Notes: generated by a model not told the origin, from the letters alone. Positions 33,113-47,865 are shown, counted from the first letter of the stretch. The stretch is 64,000 nucleotides of DNA from Misgurnus anguillicaudatus (GCF_027580225.2 NC_073358.2:7569501-7633500), one strand, 5' to 3'. A program made the numbers and translations.

Positions 33113-36020
33113 AAACCAATCAAACTGAATCCTTGTAATCGTTTATGATTGGTTACTATCCCCATCAATCAAAACTTTGTTGGCTAGGCATTGGCTGGCT
33201 TTATTTTGGCTTCATCCAGTCAACACCTAAGGAACGCTAAATGACAGCTTGCTTACCCAATGATGCTCTCCCTGGGCATTTTAAATTCTCAAACCTTACA
33301 TGATTGGACAAAACAGAAAAAGGCGGTGTAATTTTTTCGGGGAAGAAATTAACGGAGTAGAAAAAGATGACTTTTCAAGAATCGATATTTCATTGAAAAT
33401 GAAAATTTGTTTTCATTGAAAATGAACATGATCGATCATACTAACCAGAAGCGCGCATGTAAACAAAGGCGGATCTTTTGGGATTTGTCCCTATTTTTCG
33501 TTGTTTTGGATTAAAATTGCGGGATGCATTTTAAAGAGTGGACACTTACTGGTGTTGAGATGATATGTAAGTATTGTCCATATTAATATGCGGTCCGTCT
33601 GCATTTCATTTAATCCTTTCCACTCCAGTGTATTATGAAAAAACAAGATATGAACATGAACATGAAGGACAGAAACCCATAGATGGCCTACGCCCTTATG
33701 GCCCGCCCACGGGCCTGTGCGGGTTACGTTTAAATAATTGTGAATTAATAGTTTCATAGTTAACTATTTATGCTGTGAGCATTTATTTTAAGATTTTTAA
33801 AGTGTGTCTGACACATGGATGGTTGTCTCTGGGCATAATATTTCCCGGCTATCCACTGACTTAACAACCTGGCCTGAGATAAAACCTGAAAGTGTGTGTC
33901 TCACTTTGTTTTAATATTTTTATAAGATTTTCTGAGATAAGCTTGATCTCTATTTGACGTTTGCTTTTGCACACGCCACCATTTTAGGAATGGGTTGAAG
34001 TACACAGATAGTATCGCGAGAAGATGACGTACACGCGCACTCAACTGCATCTCTCTTAAACAAAAATTCACAAATTACATCAACACCAATAATTGTCACT
34101 AGACTTGCTGATATAATTGAAACAATAATTAATTTAGATTAAACTGGATTTGTAAATTTGTTAAAGACCACAGCGTATTATATGTCAATGTGCGTCAATA
34201 TTGTGTCAATTATTTATTTAACCATTTCTTATTAATCATGCAACTTAAACTTGAAACAGATGCGAATAATGACATTAGACACTGAAAAGCTATTGATAAA
34301 CTTTTAAGTAAATGTACAAATCACATCGTTTAAATTAAACATTTATTAAATTATTTAATTTAATATATAATATATTTAATAAATAATAAATATTAAAGTA
34401 ATGTATCTAATGAAATTTATTAAATCATTAACTGTCACATCACCTTCAGCCTTCAAATACTTTTTGCTCCCGGATTTCTAATTGGTTTACAAACTATGGC
34501 GTCACTTAATTCTGCAGGCAGCTATGTGAGACTGATATGATGTCTGTTCAGGAGACAATATCGCACCAAGCTTACACAATTTCTTAAGGTTCATGTTTAG
34601 TACGAGGAATAGTGATCTGAATTAAAGTTTACCAAAATAATATTAAGGATAATCTCTTTTTGTTTATATTTTTGCCCATTTTACCTTTTATTTAAACAGT
34701 GATAGAGGAGAGGACATGGAGGAGAGAGGGGTCGCCGAAAGTGCGAAAGCACCACATGTCGGAGCGCTGCCCAATAATAACTTCATCGGCTCCGACGGAC
34801 ATAAAAAAATTATTTCTTTTTGTGAAATAGAAAATACAGAAAACATGAAGCCTACACGTTACACTAAATTAACTGTTTAATAACACTCCCTCTTAATTTA
34901 TTTATATATTTACTTCTTATCACTTTTATTATTTTATTAGTATATTATTTTCTTTTGTGGTTTTAATGTAATTATTTTTTATATTGTTTACTTGTATTAA
35001 TTGCGGGTTGTAGAGCTTGAAATATGTATAAGTGTATTTTAATTCTTTTTTTAAATGTAAGTACAAATGTACGTTACTCGTTGATTCTGTTCATGCTTTT
35101 TTATGTTTTTTAATCTTTGTGTGCGCTTGTATTATCACAAGATATATTTTTTTAAATGTTAATTTGTGTAAAGTTTTAAATCGAAAGTCATAATAAACAA
35201 GCATTAAATGAGGTGTAATGTACATATTATTACACGTATGTCATTTACAACATTTTTACAGTTATTTAAATGCATAGCTGGTGACAATTTTACCTAAATC
35301 TTAATTATTCTTTTTAAAAGCTCAGACTAAAATGTACAATGATATCCGTTTAAATCTTTCAATATTTCTCTGTGTGTTTGCTACCTTAATTAATTTCAAA
35401 ACACTTTAAACTTTAAAGTTTGTAAAATGATTTGTCTATAATAAAAACAAATGTAATGTCTAAAACAGTTTGAATCGGTTTGAATGAATGAAATGCGAGA
35501 ATCTATTCATAGACGGACATTTGCCGGCTTAAAGTGTGTTACATTTAAACTCATAAGAATCCAATTTTTATTTAATGTTAAAACCAAGCACACTAATAGG
35601 CCTACAATATTAAACATTCCTTTTTGCGAACAAAATATATGGCGATTTATTTATTGAAGTCAACACAAATAGCAAATAATACTGAAAGGGCGTGTAAATA
35701 TTAAATTATTAATACGATAATATTTAAAAAGATGTTATCATTTACTTTTCAAATGTTATAACAAAATATCTAAAGGGCGCTTTATGCAAAATATTAATTC
35801 TTTTAATGTCCGTGTTTACTATTGGACTGAAGAGAATTTTATTGTTGAAGACTTTTTATCTGATATAGAAAAGATAGACAATTCCCGATATTCATAAAGC
35901 AATTATAAAAAATGATATTAGGGAAATATATATATATGTGTGTGTGTGTGTGTTTATGGTTTCCATGGTTTAACTACAGTTAACAATGGTTAATGTTCGT
36001 ACGGTGACGCTTTAATGCTG
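33113..36020. other. 5' flank of copy B
   Basis: Collinear with 13904-16810 apart from small indels. It includes the SINE remnant at 34699-34798 and the (AT)n(TG)n tract at 35926-35952. No supported gene. Confidence 0.5.
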
Positions 36021-36026
36021 TGATTA

Positions 36027-36053
36027 TTACGTCAAGTTTCAGAGGCTATAAAA
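36027..36053 (+). promoter_or_regulatory. Copy B core promoter
   Basis: TTACGTCA at 36027-36034 and TATAAAA at 36047-36053, with spacing identical to copy A. Confidence 0.65.
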
Positions 36054-36188
36054 GTCAGCACGCGCTTCATTATTTCGTGGGTTTTCAGTTCGGCGTGTTT
36101 TGGTTCTTGTTCACAAGTCCAAGGCGATTTTCTGTGTTTTTCCTGGTTGTTTGTTTGTCTTTGCGTTGTTGTTTTTTTGGTGTTCGTC

Positions 36189-39100
36189 ATGTTTCCCGTC
36201 TTTGTTATTGACAGAGGATCACGACGATTCCCTTCACCGGAAGAGCTGTCTTCTGCTTTGAATAACGGGTCGACTCTCCTGTTTGTTAAGGAGAATCGGC
36301 CCGTTGTTGCAATCAGCAGACCTCTATCTGCTCCTGAATTCACTGAGCCCTCCGTCCCTGTGTCACAGGAGGAGGCGCTCAGTGAACCGGGCAGTCCGCA
36401 TGAGGGAAACACAGTGGATGCTGAGGTTTCGGTGAGGCCGTTGTCTACAGCAGAGGAAGCCTGTAAGTTCATACATATTCACCTCTGTAATAGTCCAACA
36501 ATATCTGTGACTGATGTACAAACAAAAAACACTAAGTGAAATGTGTGAGAGAGAGACACTGTTAGCCAAAGGACTTTTTAATGATTAATACTACTATTCC
36601 CTTATGAATACTGATCTTTATTTTCATTAAATGAACTTTTTTAAATAATTATTTAAAGTGTTTTGCTGTCCTTCACCACCATATGACACTGAATCTCAGA
36701 TTGACAATCCTGGATGATATGCTGGATTAATAGATGATCCTTGAATCCTTAATTCTTATCTGTTCTTTTCACATACAGGTCCAGAGGAGAAGGCCATGGT
36801 CAAGGTTGAAGACACTGAGGAGGAGGCGTCAGAGTCTTCTCCTGATCATGTGCTTTCTCCAGTGTCTGGTTCAGGCTCTGTCACCAGCTCTCTTACTGAA
36901 GGGTAACATAAGACTTACACAGCATACAAACTCTTTGTAATAGATGTCATGTGTCTAACCTGACTTATTGTTTTGATATATTTGTCGGATCAGGAGTTCC
37001 TCTGTTGTGGACGACGAGCCTCCACTCAGCATCCAACCAGTGCTGTCGCTGCCTTGGGTCGGTGAGGTGGTCCCCATAGAGGACATGAAGCCACCAGCTC
37101 CCACGAAAGGTGTGAACGCACTTGATTTAGTATATTTGTGAACATTATTTTGTTGTCATCAAGTTGTTTAATTTAACCTCTTTGCTTTGTTCCCATAAGG
37201 TTTTCCAGTTTGGAAAGACCTAGGGGACACGGTGGACCTTCATGTCGCTCATGAGGAGACCACACCACCATCCTCCACTCAGGCAGCCGACACACATCAG
37301 GTGAGATTCTGTCTGCTTATCTCATCTTCAGAGAGTTTTTATAGAGACTCTAGAGGAATTATGTAATCGCTAAATTAAAACATCACATTTCAATACCCGC
37401 CAGAGTGTTTAACAGAAACTTAAACATAACCTAACTGATGATGATGTGATTTCTAGGGCGATGCTCTCAGCTCTGTGATGTCTGAATTGACACCAGCTGA
37501 TCGAGCCGCCGCTCCCCCATCTCCTGCGTTATCAACAGCAGAGGAAGCCTGTAAGTTCAGACATTTTCACCTGTAATCTGTCCAACAATATCTGTGACTG
37601 ATGTTCAAACAAAAAACACTGAGTGAAATGTGTGAGAGATAGAGACACTATTAGCCAAAGGACTTTTTAATGATTAATACTATTACCATGTCTAACCTGA
37701 TCATTATTTTTTGCAGTTAATGAACATTTTTTAAAATAATAATTATTTGAAGTTTTGAAGTGTTTTGCTGTCCTTCACCATATGACACTGAATCTCAGAT
37801 TGACAATCCTGGATGATATGCTGGATTAAAGGATGATCCTTAATTCTTATCTGTTTTTTTCATTTACAGGTCCAGAGGAGAAGGCCATGGTCGAGGTTGA
37901 AGACACTGAGGAGGAGGCGTCAGAGTCTTCTCCTGATCATGTGCTTTCTCCAGTGTCTGGTTCAGGCTCTGTCACCAGCTCTCTTACTGAAGGGTAACAT
38001 AAGACTTACACAGCATACAAACTCTTTTTGTACTCGCGTGTCCATTTGCAAGATTTTATTTTTTAGCTCTAATTTACTGACTTATTGTTTTGATATATCT
38101 GTCAGGAGTTCCTCTGTTGTTGCCGACTGGAGTGAGGTTGAGCCCCTTAGCATGGCACCAGTGCTGTCGCTGCCTTGGGTCGGTGAGGTGGTCCCCAGAG
38201 ACGACATGAAGCCACCAGCTCCCACGAAAGGTGTGAACGCACTTGATTTAGTATATTTGTGAACATTATTTTGTTATCATCAAGTTGTTTAATTTAACCT
38301 CTTTGCTTTGTTCCCATAAGGTTTTCCAGTTTGGAAAGACCTAGGGGACACGGTGGACCTTCATGTCGCTCATGAGGAGACCACACCACCATCGACACAG
38401 GCAGCCGACACACATCAGGTGAGATTCTGTCTGCTTGTCTCATCTTCAGAGAGTTTTTATAGAGACTCTAGAGGAATTATGTAATCGCAAAATTAAAACA
38501 TCACATTTCAATACCAGCCAGAGTTATTAACAGTAACTAACACATAACCTAACTGATGATGATGTGATTTCTAGGGCGATGCTCTCAGCTCTGTGATGTC
38601 TGAATTGACACCAGCTGATCGAGCCGCCGCTCCCCCATCTCCTGCGTTATCAACAGCAGAGGAAGCCTGTAAGTTCAGACATTTTCACCTGTAATCTGTC
38701 CAACAATATCTGTGACTGATGTTTAAACAAAAAACACTGAGTGAAATGTGTGAGAGATAGAGACACTATTAGCCAAAGGACTTTTTAATGATTAATACTA
38801 TTCCCATGTCTAACCTGATCATTATTTTTTGCAGTTTATTTATATTTCTTGAAAATAATAATTATTTGAAGTTTTGAAGTGTTTTGCTGTCCTTCACCAT
38901 ATGACACTGAATCTCAGATTGACAATCCTGGATGATATGCTGGATTAATGGATGATCCTTGAATCCTTAATTCTTATCTGTTCTTTTCTCTTACAGGTCC
39001 AGAGGAGAAGGCCATGGTCAAGGTTGAAGACACTGAGAGGGAGGCGTCTTCATCTGATCATGTGCTTTCTCCAGTGTCTGGTTCAGGCTCTGTCACCAGC

Positions 39101-42100
39101 TCTCTTACTGAAGGGTAACATAAGACTTACACAGCATAAAACTCTTTGTAATAGATGTCTGTACTCATGTGTCTAACCTGACTTATTGTTTTGATATATT
39201 TGTCGGATCAGGAGTTCCTCTGTTGTTGATGACTGGAGTGGGGTTGAGCCCCTCAGCATGGAACCAGTGCTGTCTCTGCCGTGGATCGGTGAGGTGGTCC
39301 CCAGAGATGAAATGAAGCCACCGGCCCCCGTGAAAGGTGTGAACGCACTTGATTTAGTATATTTGTGAAAATAATTTTGTTGTCATCAAGTTTTTTAATT
39401 TAACCTCTTTGCTTTATTCTCAGAAGGTTTTCCAGAGTGGAAAGACCTCTGGTACACGTTGGACTTCAGTGCATCTCGTAAGGAGACCACCACACCACCA
39501 TCCACAAGTGCAGGCGGCACACATCAGGTGAGATTCTGTCTGTTTGTCTCATCTTCAGAGAGTTTTTATAGAGAGGAATTAATGTAATCACAAAAGTAAA
39601 ACATCACATTTCAATACCAGCCAGAGTGTTAAACAGTAACTAACACATAACCTAACTGATGATGATGATGATTTCTAGGAGAACATCAAGGACCACGAGA
39701 CTAAAGATCTCAAGGCGAGGGCGGAGATTTTAGTCTTTGATTTGGTCCGTTTCTCCGGATGTGGTTATGTTTCTGCAGAATTCCGGTAAGGACTCACAGA
39801 TATTCAGTTGTTTTGTTGCAGTAACATTTTTGTGTTTTGACATCCAGCGATTAAGTCACGCTGATCAGATGCCTAATTAATTGTTAGAGAGCCGAGATAG
39901 TTTACAATGATAATTTTTCTCCCATGCAGATTTAAGGTAGGGCGAACATTGGTGGACTTTGCCCTGACCTCTGAGGAGGCATGTAGTCTCGTGAGGAAGA
40001 CTTTGGACCGGGAGATGCTCCGTCTTCGTAAAGAAGAGAGTTCGCCCCAGAAATTGATTCACCTTTACAGGTTCATAAAGAGGTATGAAGATCTTTCTCC
40101 TGCCACATCTGTCAAGAATGTTTTTCAGTTGGCAAACAATGATGATAACAAAAGCGAATCAGTACATTAGAAGTCATACAATTTAGATTAATGCTGCGCT
40201 TAAAGAGAATCTTATTAATCTATTCAGTTTGGTCAAATGTATTCTTCCATTTCTTATAGGTTTAGTTACAATATGTTAGTTTTGTCTGTATGCAAAAATA
40301 AACAGCAATTGCTTAAGCACTACAATCATTGCAGAAACGGTACTCACAGTTTTTCCTATGCGTTCCTAGGTATCCCATGATATTTGTTGGCATGAAGTGC
40401 CAACTTTCTTCATGGGTCCTCGAGGATCTTTATGATTCAGACCTCTCTTCAGAGGATGAATCTGATGAGGTTGTACCTGCTGCTGCCCCTGCTCCTGCTG
40501 ACCCTCCAGCAGTGATCCTTCCCTCTCCTCCTCCTGCACATGCTCCTGCTGACCCTCCAGCAGTGATCCTTCCCTCTCCTCCTCCTGCACCTGCTCCTGC
40601 TGACCCTCCAGCAGTGCTCCTTCCCTCGCCACCTCCTGCTCCTGCTGACCCTCCAGCAGTGATCCTTCCCTCGCCACCTCCTGCTCCTGCTGACCCTCCA
40701 GCAGGGGTTCCACCCTCCCCTAGTGTGTCTCAGTAAGTTAAACAAATTGTGTCACTTTTTATCTGTTACTATTATAATATTACAATAAGCTGCTGGTAAA
40801 TGTTTGCAGAAACAGTTCTTAAAAATATTTAAATGTGTTTTTAGACCTTCACCTCCAGATGGATCGACTGCTCCGGTTGAGACGCCTCAGCCCCAGACGC
40901 CTCCATCCTCTCAGGTAGATTGTGAACATAAGCTCAAACTGATTTTGCCAAGTGGTTGATGTCCTCAGGGTTGATTGAAATGTTGTCCCAGGGTCAACAC
41001 AATGTTGTCCTGAGGACATCAACCACTTGGCAAAATCAGGAGAGCCGTGAAGCTAATTGGTGTTAATAATAATGAAAAAGTAGTTTCATGTAAATGTTTT
41101 AAACCTTTTATTGTTTTACATACAGCAAACCAGTGCAGACAAGGTGGAGGATAAGAAGGTGGAGACTAGTTTACCATCTCCGTAAGTTTGTCAAAGTCTC
41201 TCTAAGTTCATATGTAACCAATCTAGTATTATGTTTATGTTTTTAAATCTTTAACAGTAAACTTAATATTTTATTGTTTAAATATTTGCAGAAACAGTTC
41301 TTAACAATATATATAAATGTGTTTTTAGACCTTCACCTCCTGATGGGTCAACCGCTCCGGTTGCACCTCCTCAGCCCCAAACGCCTCCATCCTCTCAGGT
41401 AGATTGTGAACATTATTAGTGCCAATTTTATTGAAAAAGTAGTTTCATGTAAATGTTTTAAATCTCTAATTGTTTTACTTACAGCAAACTAGTGCAGATG
41501 AGGTGGAGGATATGGAGGTGGAGACTAGTTTACCAGCTCCGTAAGTTTATAAAAGTTTCTCTAAATTCATTACTAACCAGTATAGTATTACCTTTAGCTT
41601 TGTTTTTAAATCTTCTTCAGTAAACTTAATATTTTATTGCTCAAATGTTTGAAGAAACAATTCTTAACAATATATATAAATGTGTTTTTAGACCTTCACC
41701 TCCGGATGGGTCAACCGCTCCGGTTGCACCTCCTCAGCCCCAAACGCCTCCTCAGCCCCAAACGCCTCCATCCTCTCAGGTAGATTGTGAACATTATTAG
41801 TGTCAATATTAATGATAAAGTAGTTTCATGTAAATGTTTTAAATCTCTAATTGTTTTACTTACAGCAAAATAAAGCTGATGAGGTGGAGGACATGGAGGT
41901 GGAGGCTAGATTTCCAGCTCCGTAAGTTTATAAAAGTTTCTCTAAATTCATTTCTAACCAGTCTAGTATTACCTTTAGCTGTGTTTTTAAATCTTTAACA
42001 GTAAACTTAATATTTTATTGTTTGAATGTTTGGAGACACAGTTCTTAATATATAAATGTGTTTTTAGACCTTCACCTCCAGATGGCTCAACCGTTCATGT

Positions 42101-45100
42101 TGCGTCTCCGCAGACGCCTCCTCAGCCCCAAACGCCTCCTCAGCCACAGCCGTCTTTGTCCTCTCAGGTAGATTGTGAACATTATTAGTGCCAATATTAA
42201 TGAAAAAGTAGTTTCCTGTAAATGTTTTAAATCTAATTGTTTTACTTACAGCAAACGAGTGCAGACAAGGTGGAGGACATGGAGGTGGAGACTAGTTTAC
42301 CATCTCTGTAAGTTTATAAAAGTTTCTCTAAATGTAACCAGTCTAGTATTACCTTTAGCTTTGTTTTTAGGTCTTCTTCAGTAAACTTAATATTTTATTG
42401 TTTGAATGTTTGCGGAAACCGTTCTTAACAATATATTTAAATGTGTTTTTAGACCTCCATCTCCAGATGGGTCAACCGCTCCGGTTGCATCTCCTCAGCC
42501 ACAGACGCCTCCTCAGCCCCAAACGCCTCCTCAGCCCCAAATGCCTCCATCCTCTCAGGTAGGTTGTGAACATTATTAGTGTTAATATTAATGAAAAAGT
42601 GAAAGAAAAAGTAGTTTCATGTAAATGTTTTAAATCTCTAATTGTTTTACTTACAGCAAACTAGTGCAGATGAGGTGGAGGATATGGAGGTGGAGACTAG
42701 TTTACCATCTCCGTAAGTTTATAAAAGTTTCTCTAAATTTATCTTTAACCAGTCTAGTATTACCTTTAGCTTTGTTTTTAAATCTTCTTCAGTAAACTTA
42801 ATATTTTATTGCGCAAATGTTTGAAGAAACAGTTCTTAACAATATATTTAAATGTGTTTTTAGACCTCCACCTCCAGATGGGTCAACCGCTCCGGTTGCA
42901 CCTCCTCAGCCCCAAACGCCTCCTCAGCCCCAGCCGTCTTCGTCCTATCAGGTAGATTGTGAACTTTATTAGTGCCAATTTTAATGATAAAGTAGTTTCA
43001 TGTAAATTAGTCTTTAGCAGAACTTCTGTTAATTTTAATTTGTTTTAATAAATGTGTTTTAAATCTAAAATTACAGCAAAGTAATGAGATGGAGCTGACA
43101 TCAATAATGGCCAGACTCTGTCTCACAGAAACTGATATTAAAGCTCAGTAAGTTTATCATAGTCTGTCTGTTTTAGACTTTACATTTTTTATTTGCACAA
43201 ATGTTTACAGAAACAGTTCTTAACAATATATTTAAATGTGTGTTAGACCTTCACCTCCGGATGGGTCAACCGCTCCGGTTGCGTCTCCGCAGACGCCTCC
43301 TCAGCCCCAAACGCCTCCTCAGCCCCAAACGCCTCCTCAGCCCCAAACGCCACCTCAGCCCCAGACGCCTCCTCAGCCCCAGACGCCTCCTCAGCCCCAA
43401 ACGCCTCCTCAGCCCCAGACGCCTCCTCAGCCCCAGACGCCTCCTCAGCCCCAAACGGCTCCTCAGCCCCAAACGCCTCCTCAGCCCCAAACGCCTCCTC
43501 AGCCCCAAACGCCTCCTCAGCCCCAAACGCCTCCTCAGCCCCAAACGCCTCCTCAGCCCCAGACGCCTCCTCAGCCCCAAACGCCTCCTCAGCCCCAGAC
43601 GTCTTCATCCTCTCAGGTAGATTGTGAACATTATTAGTGTCAATTTTAATGTTAAATTGTTTCATGTAAATTAGTCTTCAGCAGAACTTGTGTTAATTTT
43701 AATTTGTTTTAATGAATGTGTTTTAAATCTAAAATTACAGCAAAGTAATGAGATGGAGCTGACGTCAATTATGGCCAGACTCTGGCTCACAGAAACTGAT
43801 ATTAAAGCTCAGTAAGTTTATCATAGTCTGTCTGTTTTAGACTTTACATTTTTTATTTTCACAAATGTTTACAGAAACAGTTCTTAACAATATATTTATA
43901 TGTATTTATAGACATTCATCTCCTCACGGGCTGTTGGCGGAGGTCACGCCACCTCAGGCCATGTAAGTTCAAAGTCAAAGTCTCTTTAAATTCATCTGTA
44001 ACCAGTCTAGTATTACTTATATTAAAATGATTAATGCTTATATATTACATACTTTATTTTTTACAGTAAAGTTAAATGTTATCAGAAACAGTTCTTACAG
44101 TATCTTTATTTGTATGTGTAGACTTTCACCTCCTCACAGACAAGCGCCTCCTCCCGCCTCATCTCCACAGTGTCGCGCTTTTAAGCGTCCGCCTCCTCCG
44201 TCACAGGTAGATTTAAACCGAAGCCTTCAGCAGAACTCAATATTCATTTTAATTTGTTTTAATATACGTGTATTTAATCTTCAGGATGAGATGAAGCCGA
44301 CGCCAAAGACGGACAGTCGGAATAGGCTGTCGGCTGAGGTCACGCCGCCTCCGGCCCAGACACCATCGTCTGCTCAGGTAGATTTAACCAAAGACCTAAA
44401 TGTTATTTGTGACAATTAAATTGAGAATTTCATTTCTTTTATTAAATCTTTGATTGTTTTATTTACAGCAAAATAAAGCAGACACTGCCGTGGCCGACTG
44501 TTCTTCAGTTTCTCAGTAAGTCTTTATTTCAGCATGAACCTTTGTTATATTACATTTAGTTTTTTATTTGAGATATTTTAGCGCTTGAATGTTTGAATTC
44601 TCACAGTGCTTTTATATGTTTATAGACCTTCAACTAATAACAGTCGGCCAATCCGGCAAGTGTCTCCTCCCGCCTCTCCTCGTAAGCGTCCGGCTCCTAA
44701 GCGTCCGGCGTCTTTACAGGTAGATTAAAACTGAAGTCTTTAGCAGAACTCAATGATCATTTTAATTTGTTTTAATATACGTGTATTTAATCTTCAGGAT
44801 GATCCGGATGAGATGGAGCCGACGCCAAAGAGGCCCAGGCTGTGCAATACCGATATTAAAGCTCAGTAAGTTTATCATAGTCTGTCTGTTTTAGACTTTA
44901 CATTTTTTATTTGCACAAATGTTAACAGAAACAGTTCTTAACGATATATTTATATGTATTTATAGACATTCATCTCCTCACGGGCTGTTGACTGATGTCA
45001 CGCCACCTCAGGCCCAGTAAGTTTATCAAAATCTCTTTAAATTCATCCCTAACCAGTTGGTATTACGTTTAGCTGTGTTTCTACATTTTTTACAGTAAAG

Positions 45101-46399
45101 TTATCAGAAACAGTTCTTACAGTATCTTTATTTGTATGTGTAGACTTTCACCTCCTCACAGACAAGCGCCTCCTCCCGCCTCACCTCCTCAGCGTCGTGC
45201 TCTTAAGCGTCCGGCGTCTTCACAGGTAGATTAAAACTGAAGTCTTTAGCAGAACTTAATGATCATTTTAATTTGTTTTAATATACGTGTATTTAATCTT
45301 CAGGATGATCCGGATGAGATGGAGCCGACGCCGAAGAGGGAGAGGCGAAATGGGCTGTCGACTGAGGTCACGCCTCCTCCGGCCCAGACGCCATCATCCT
45401 CTCAGGTAAATTTAACCGTTTAGACCTAAACGTTATTAAGTGACAATTTCATTGAGAATTTAATTTAATTTATTAAATCTTTGATTGTTTTATTTACAGC
45501 AAAATAAAGCAGACGCTGGGGAGGTCGAGTGCTCTTCTGTGTCTCAGTAAGTCTTTATTTCAGCATTAACCTTTGTTAAACTACATTTAGTTTTTTATTT
45601 AAGATGTTTTAGCGCTTGAATGTTTGAATTCTCACAGTACTTTTATATGTGTTTATAGACTTTCACCTCCTCAGAGACATATGCCTCCTCCCGCCTCTTG
45701 TCGCCGTCTTTGGCGTCCGGCTCCGTCTTCACAGGTAGATTTAAAGCGAAGGCTTTAACAGAACTAAATATTCATTTTATTTTGTTTTAATATACGTGTA
45801 TTTAATCTTCAGGATGAGATGGAGCCGACGCCAAAGAGGGCCAAACTTAACAGGCTGTCGGCTGGTGTCACGCCTCCTCCGGCCCAGACGCCATCATCCG
45901 CTCAGGTAGATTTAACCAAAGACTTAAATGTTATTTGTGACAATTTCATTGAGAATTTCATTTCATTTATTAAATCATTGATTGTTTTATTTACAGCAAA
46001 ATAAAGCAGACACTGCCGTGGCCGACTGTTCTTCAGTTTCTCAGTGAGTCTTTATTTCAGCCTTAACCTTTGTTATATTACATTTAGTTTTTTATTTGAG
46101 ATGTTTTAGTGCTTGAATGTTTGAATTCTCACAGTGCTTTTATATGTTTATAGACCTTCAACTAATAACAGTCGGCCAATCCGGCAAGTGTCTCCTCCCG
46201 CCTCTCTTCCTAAACGTCGTGCTCTTAAGCGTCCCGCTCCATCCACTTCACAGGTAGATTTATACCAGAGCCCTAAACAAAACAAATTCAATTAAAAAAG
46301 TTATTTGATGTCTTAAATCTCTGTTTGTTTTATTTGCAGGAAGCATCTGAAGGCATGGTATCAGACGCCAAGAGACCCAGACTTGATGGGTTACTTTAA
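36189..46399 (+). CDS. Copy B: 44-exon proline-rich modular protein, unknown family
   Basis: Predicted 1508 residues, same architecture as copy A. Exons: 36189-36462, 36779-36902, 36994-37109, 37200-37300, 37457-37550, 37870-37993, 38106-38230, 38321-38418, 38575-38668, 38997-39114, 39212-39336, 39427-39527, 39679-39785, 39930-40082, 40370-40732, 40845-40914, 41126-41181, 41329-41398, 41485-41540, 41692-41779, 41866-41921, 42068-42167, 42252-42307, 42453-42558, 42657-42712, 42864-42951, 43077-43147, 43247-43616, 43741-43811, 43912-43962, 44122-44206, 44285-44377, 44469-44515, 44626-44719, 44798-44865, 44966-45016, 45144-45225, 45304-45405, 45500-45546, 45659-45734, 45813-45905, 45997-46043, 46154-46253, 46340-46399. 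All donors checked are GT. Compared with A it lacks one microexon/proline exon pair, and the TPPQPQ exon is 144 nt longer. A short T-run change upstream of the ATG shifts the upstream frame relative to A, which supports MFPVF as the true start. Confidence 0.8.
40939..41039. mobile_element. Internally deleted MITE in intron 16 of copy B
   Basis: Both 30-bp ends of the 298-bp element seen in copies A and C are present, but 197 bp of the interior are missing (join near CCTCAGGGTTGATTG). Confidence 0.85.
43293..43598 (+). repeat. 18-bp TPPQPQ coding minisatellite, 17 units (copy B)
   Basis: Seventeen units, one of them variant (TAPQPQ), inside exon 43247-43616. ORFs in the other frames and strand across it come from the repeat. 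Confidence 0.9.
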
Positions 46400-46466
46400 A
46401 AAAAAAAAAAGAAGAAGAAGAAGAGACCCAACTTCACCTCCTCAAACCCCACCCCTATGAGCAGAA

Positions 46467-46476
46467 AATAAATAAA
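46467..46476 (+). terminator. Copy B polyadenylation signals
   Basis: Overlapping AATAAA hexamers about 68 bases after the stop codon, as in copy A. Confidence 0.65.
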
Positions 46477-47202
46477 AATATTTTGATATTAAACAGAGTA
46501 GAGTAGTGGAAAAAAACAAAAAAGAGAAAGATTGTTTGTGACGCATTCATTATGTTCATTTATTGTGTCAAACTTAAATGTAATGCGATTATCAGCCGCA
46601 TCAAATGAAAAGAGGAAAAATCATGATCAGGTTTTACCAACATTTCCATCATCCACTAGAAAGCACTTACAGCCAAACTTACTGTAAACCTAATAAGACA
46701 AAGAACCAAGTTAGGTTGAAATCACTGGGAGAGAAAGTTAACTTAGTCTAAAGTTTCTCTGATCTCCTTTAACTCCTTTAGTAACACTAAACAGACAGAT
46801 CACAGATGAGTTCAAACAGTTAACTAACTTAAAATCAATTCAAGGTCTTTACACCTTCTAACAATCTGATTACGAGGTTAAAAGATCAAAAAGGTTTTCA
46901 AACGTCTCTCTACAGCTTATGACGTATAATATATGAGAGATTTCTGACTGCAGCAATATCTTATAAAACAAATTTTTATTATCATAAGAAAACATTGAAG
47001 TTTATTGGTTATGACGTGGACGACTAATGAAAACATAAATCATTTCTGAAGAGTTTGTTTTGAATAAATACAGTAAATAATCTTTTATTTAATATCTAAA
47101 GGTGAAAACATCTGTAAGAGAGATCTGTATACGAGCTGTTAACTGTTAATGTTTGTATATAGCACATGATTCACATTGTTTTCTTTATCACACTGCATTC
47201 AG

Positions 47203-47271
47203 GGATCTTGATGGCCACATAAAGGAGGTGACCTATAAAGCAGCACAACATTTTATTCATCTGTTTCAGAG
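47203..47271 (+). other. Open exon-like segment downstream of copy B
   Basis: Same 69-nt segment as 28403-28471, with identical acceptor and donor. A candidate terminal exon follows from 47661, with AATAAA at 47823-47828 and 47838-47843. Confidence 0.4.
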
Positions 47272-47865
47272 GTAAGTTATTTTATTACAAATGTTACTTT
47301 ATAAAGTCACTGTTTTATTAAAGTCATTTAAAATGATAAATATCCAGTGATGCTCTGAATGAACTGAGATTTATTGAACACACAGTGTTTCTGTTCATCT
47401 CATGTTATTCTTGAGTATTTATAGAGTAATATTTCATCCCGAAGAGTCTTTAGTTTGATCAGATTTATAAAAGAGAGATCAGCTTTAACTCTGGAGGTGA
47501 ACCGCGGGAGGAGTGAGTCAAGAACAAGCAACACACACAAAACATTATCTCACTATCTCTTGATAACTTATAATTCACTACATGTTCATATCAATGATTA
47601 ATTCATGAATTCAGCTTTAAACAAACACACACACACAACTTCACTGTTACTCTGTTTCAGGGTTTATTTTAGTTAATGATATTTATCTTCAGAGGACGTC
47701 TGCGCATGCGTGCACTTATGATGAGCGTTCAGCAGTGCTATATTATAATGTTAAAGCACTTTTATTACATTTACAGATGCAAATATCAATTGCTGTCTAT
47801 CTCTGTCTGTTTTCTTTTTGAAAATAAAATATTTTTTAATAAAATGGATTGTTGTTTGTGATTGG

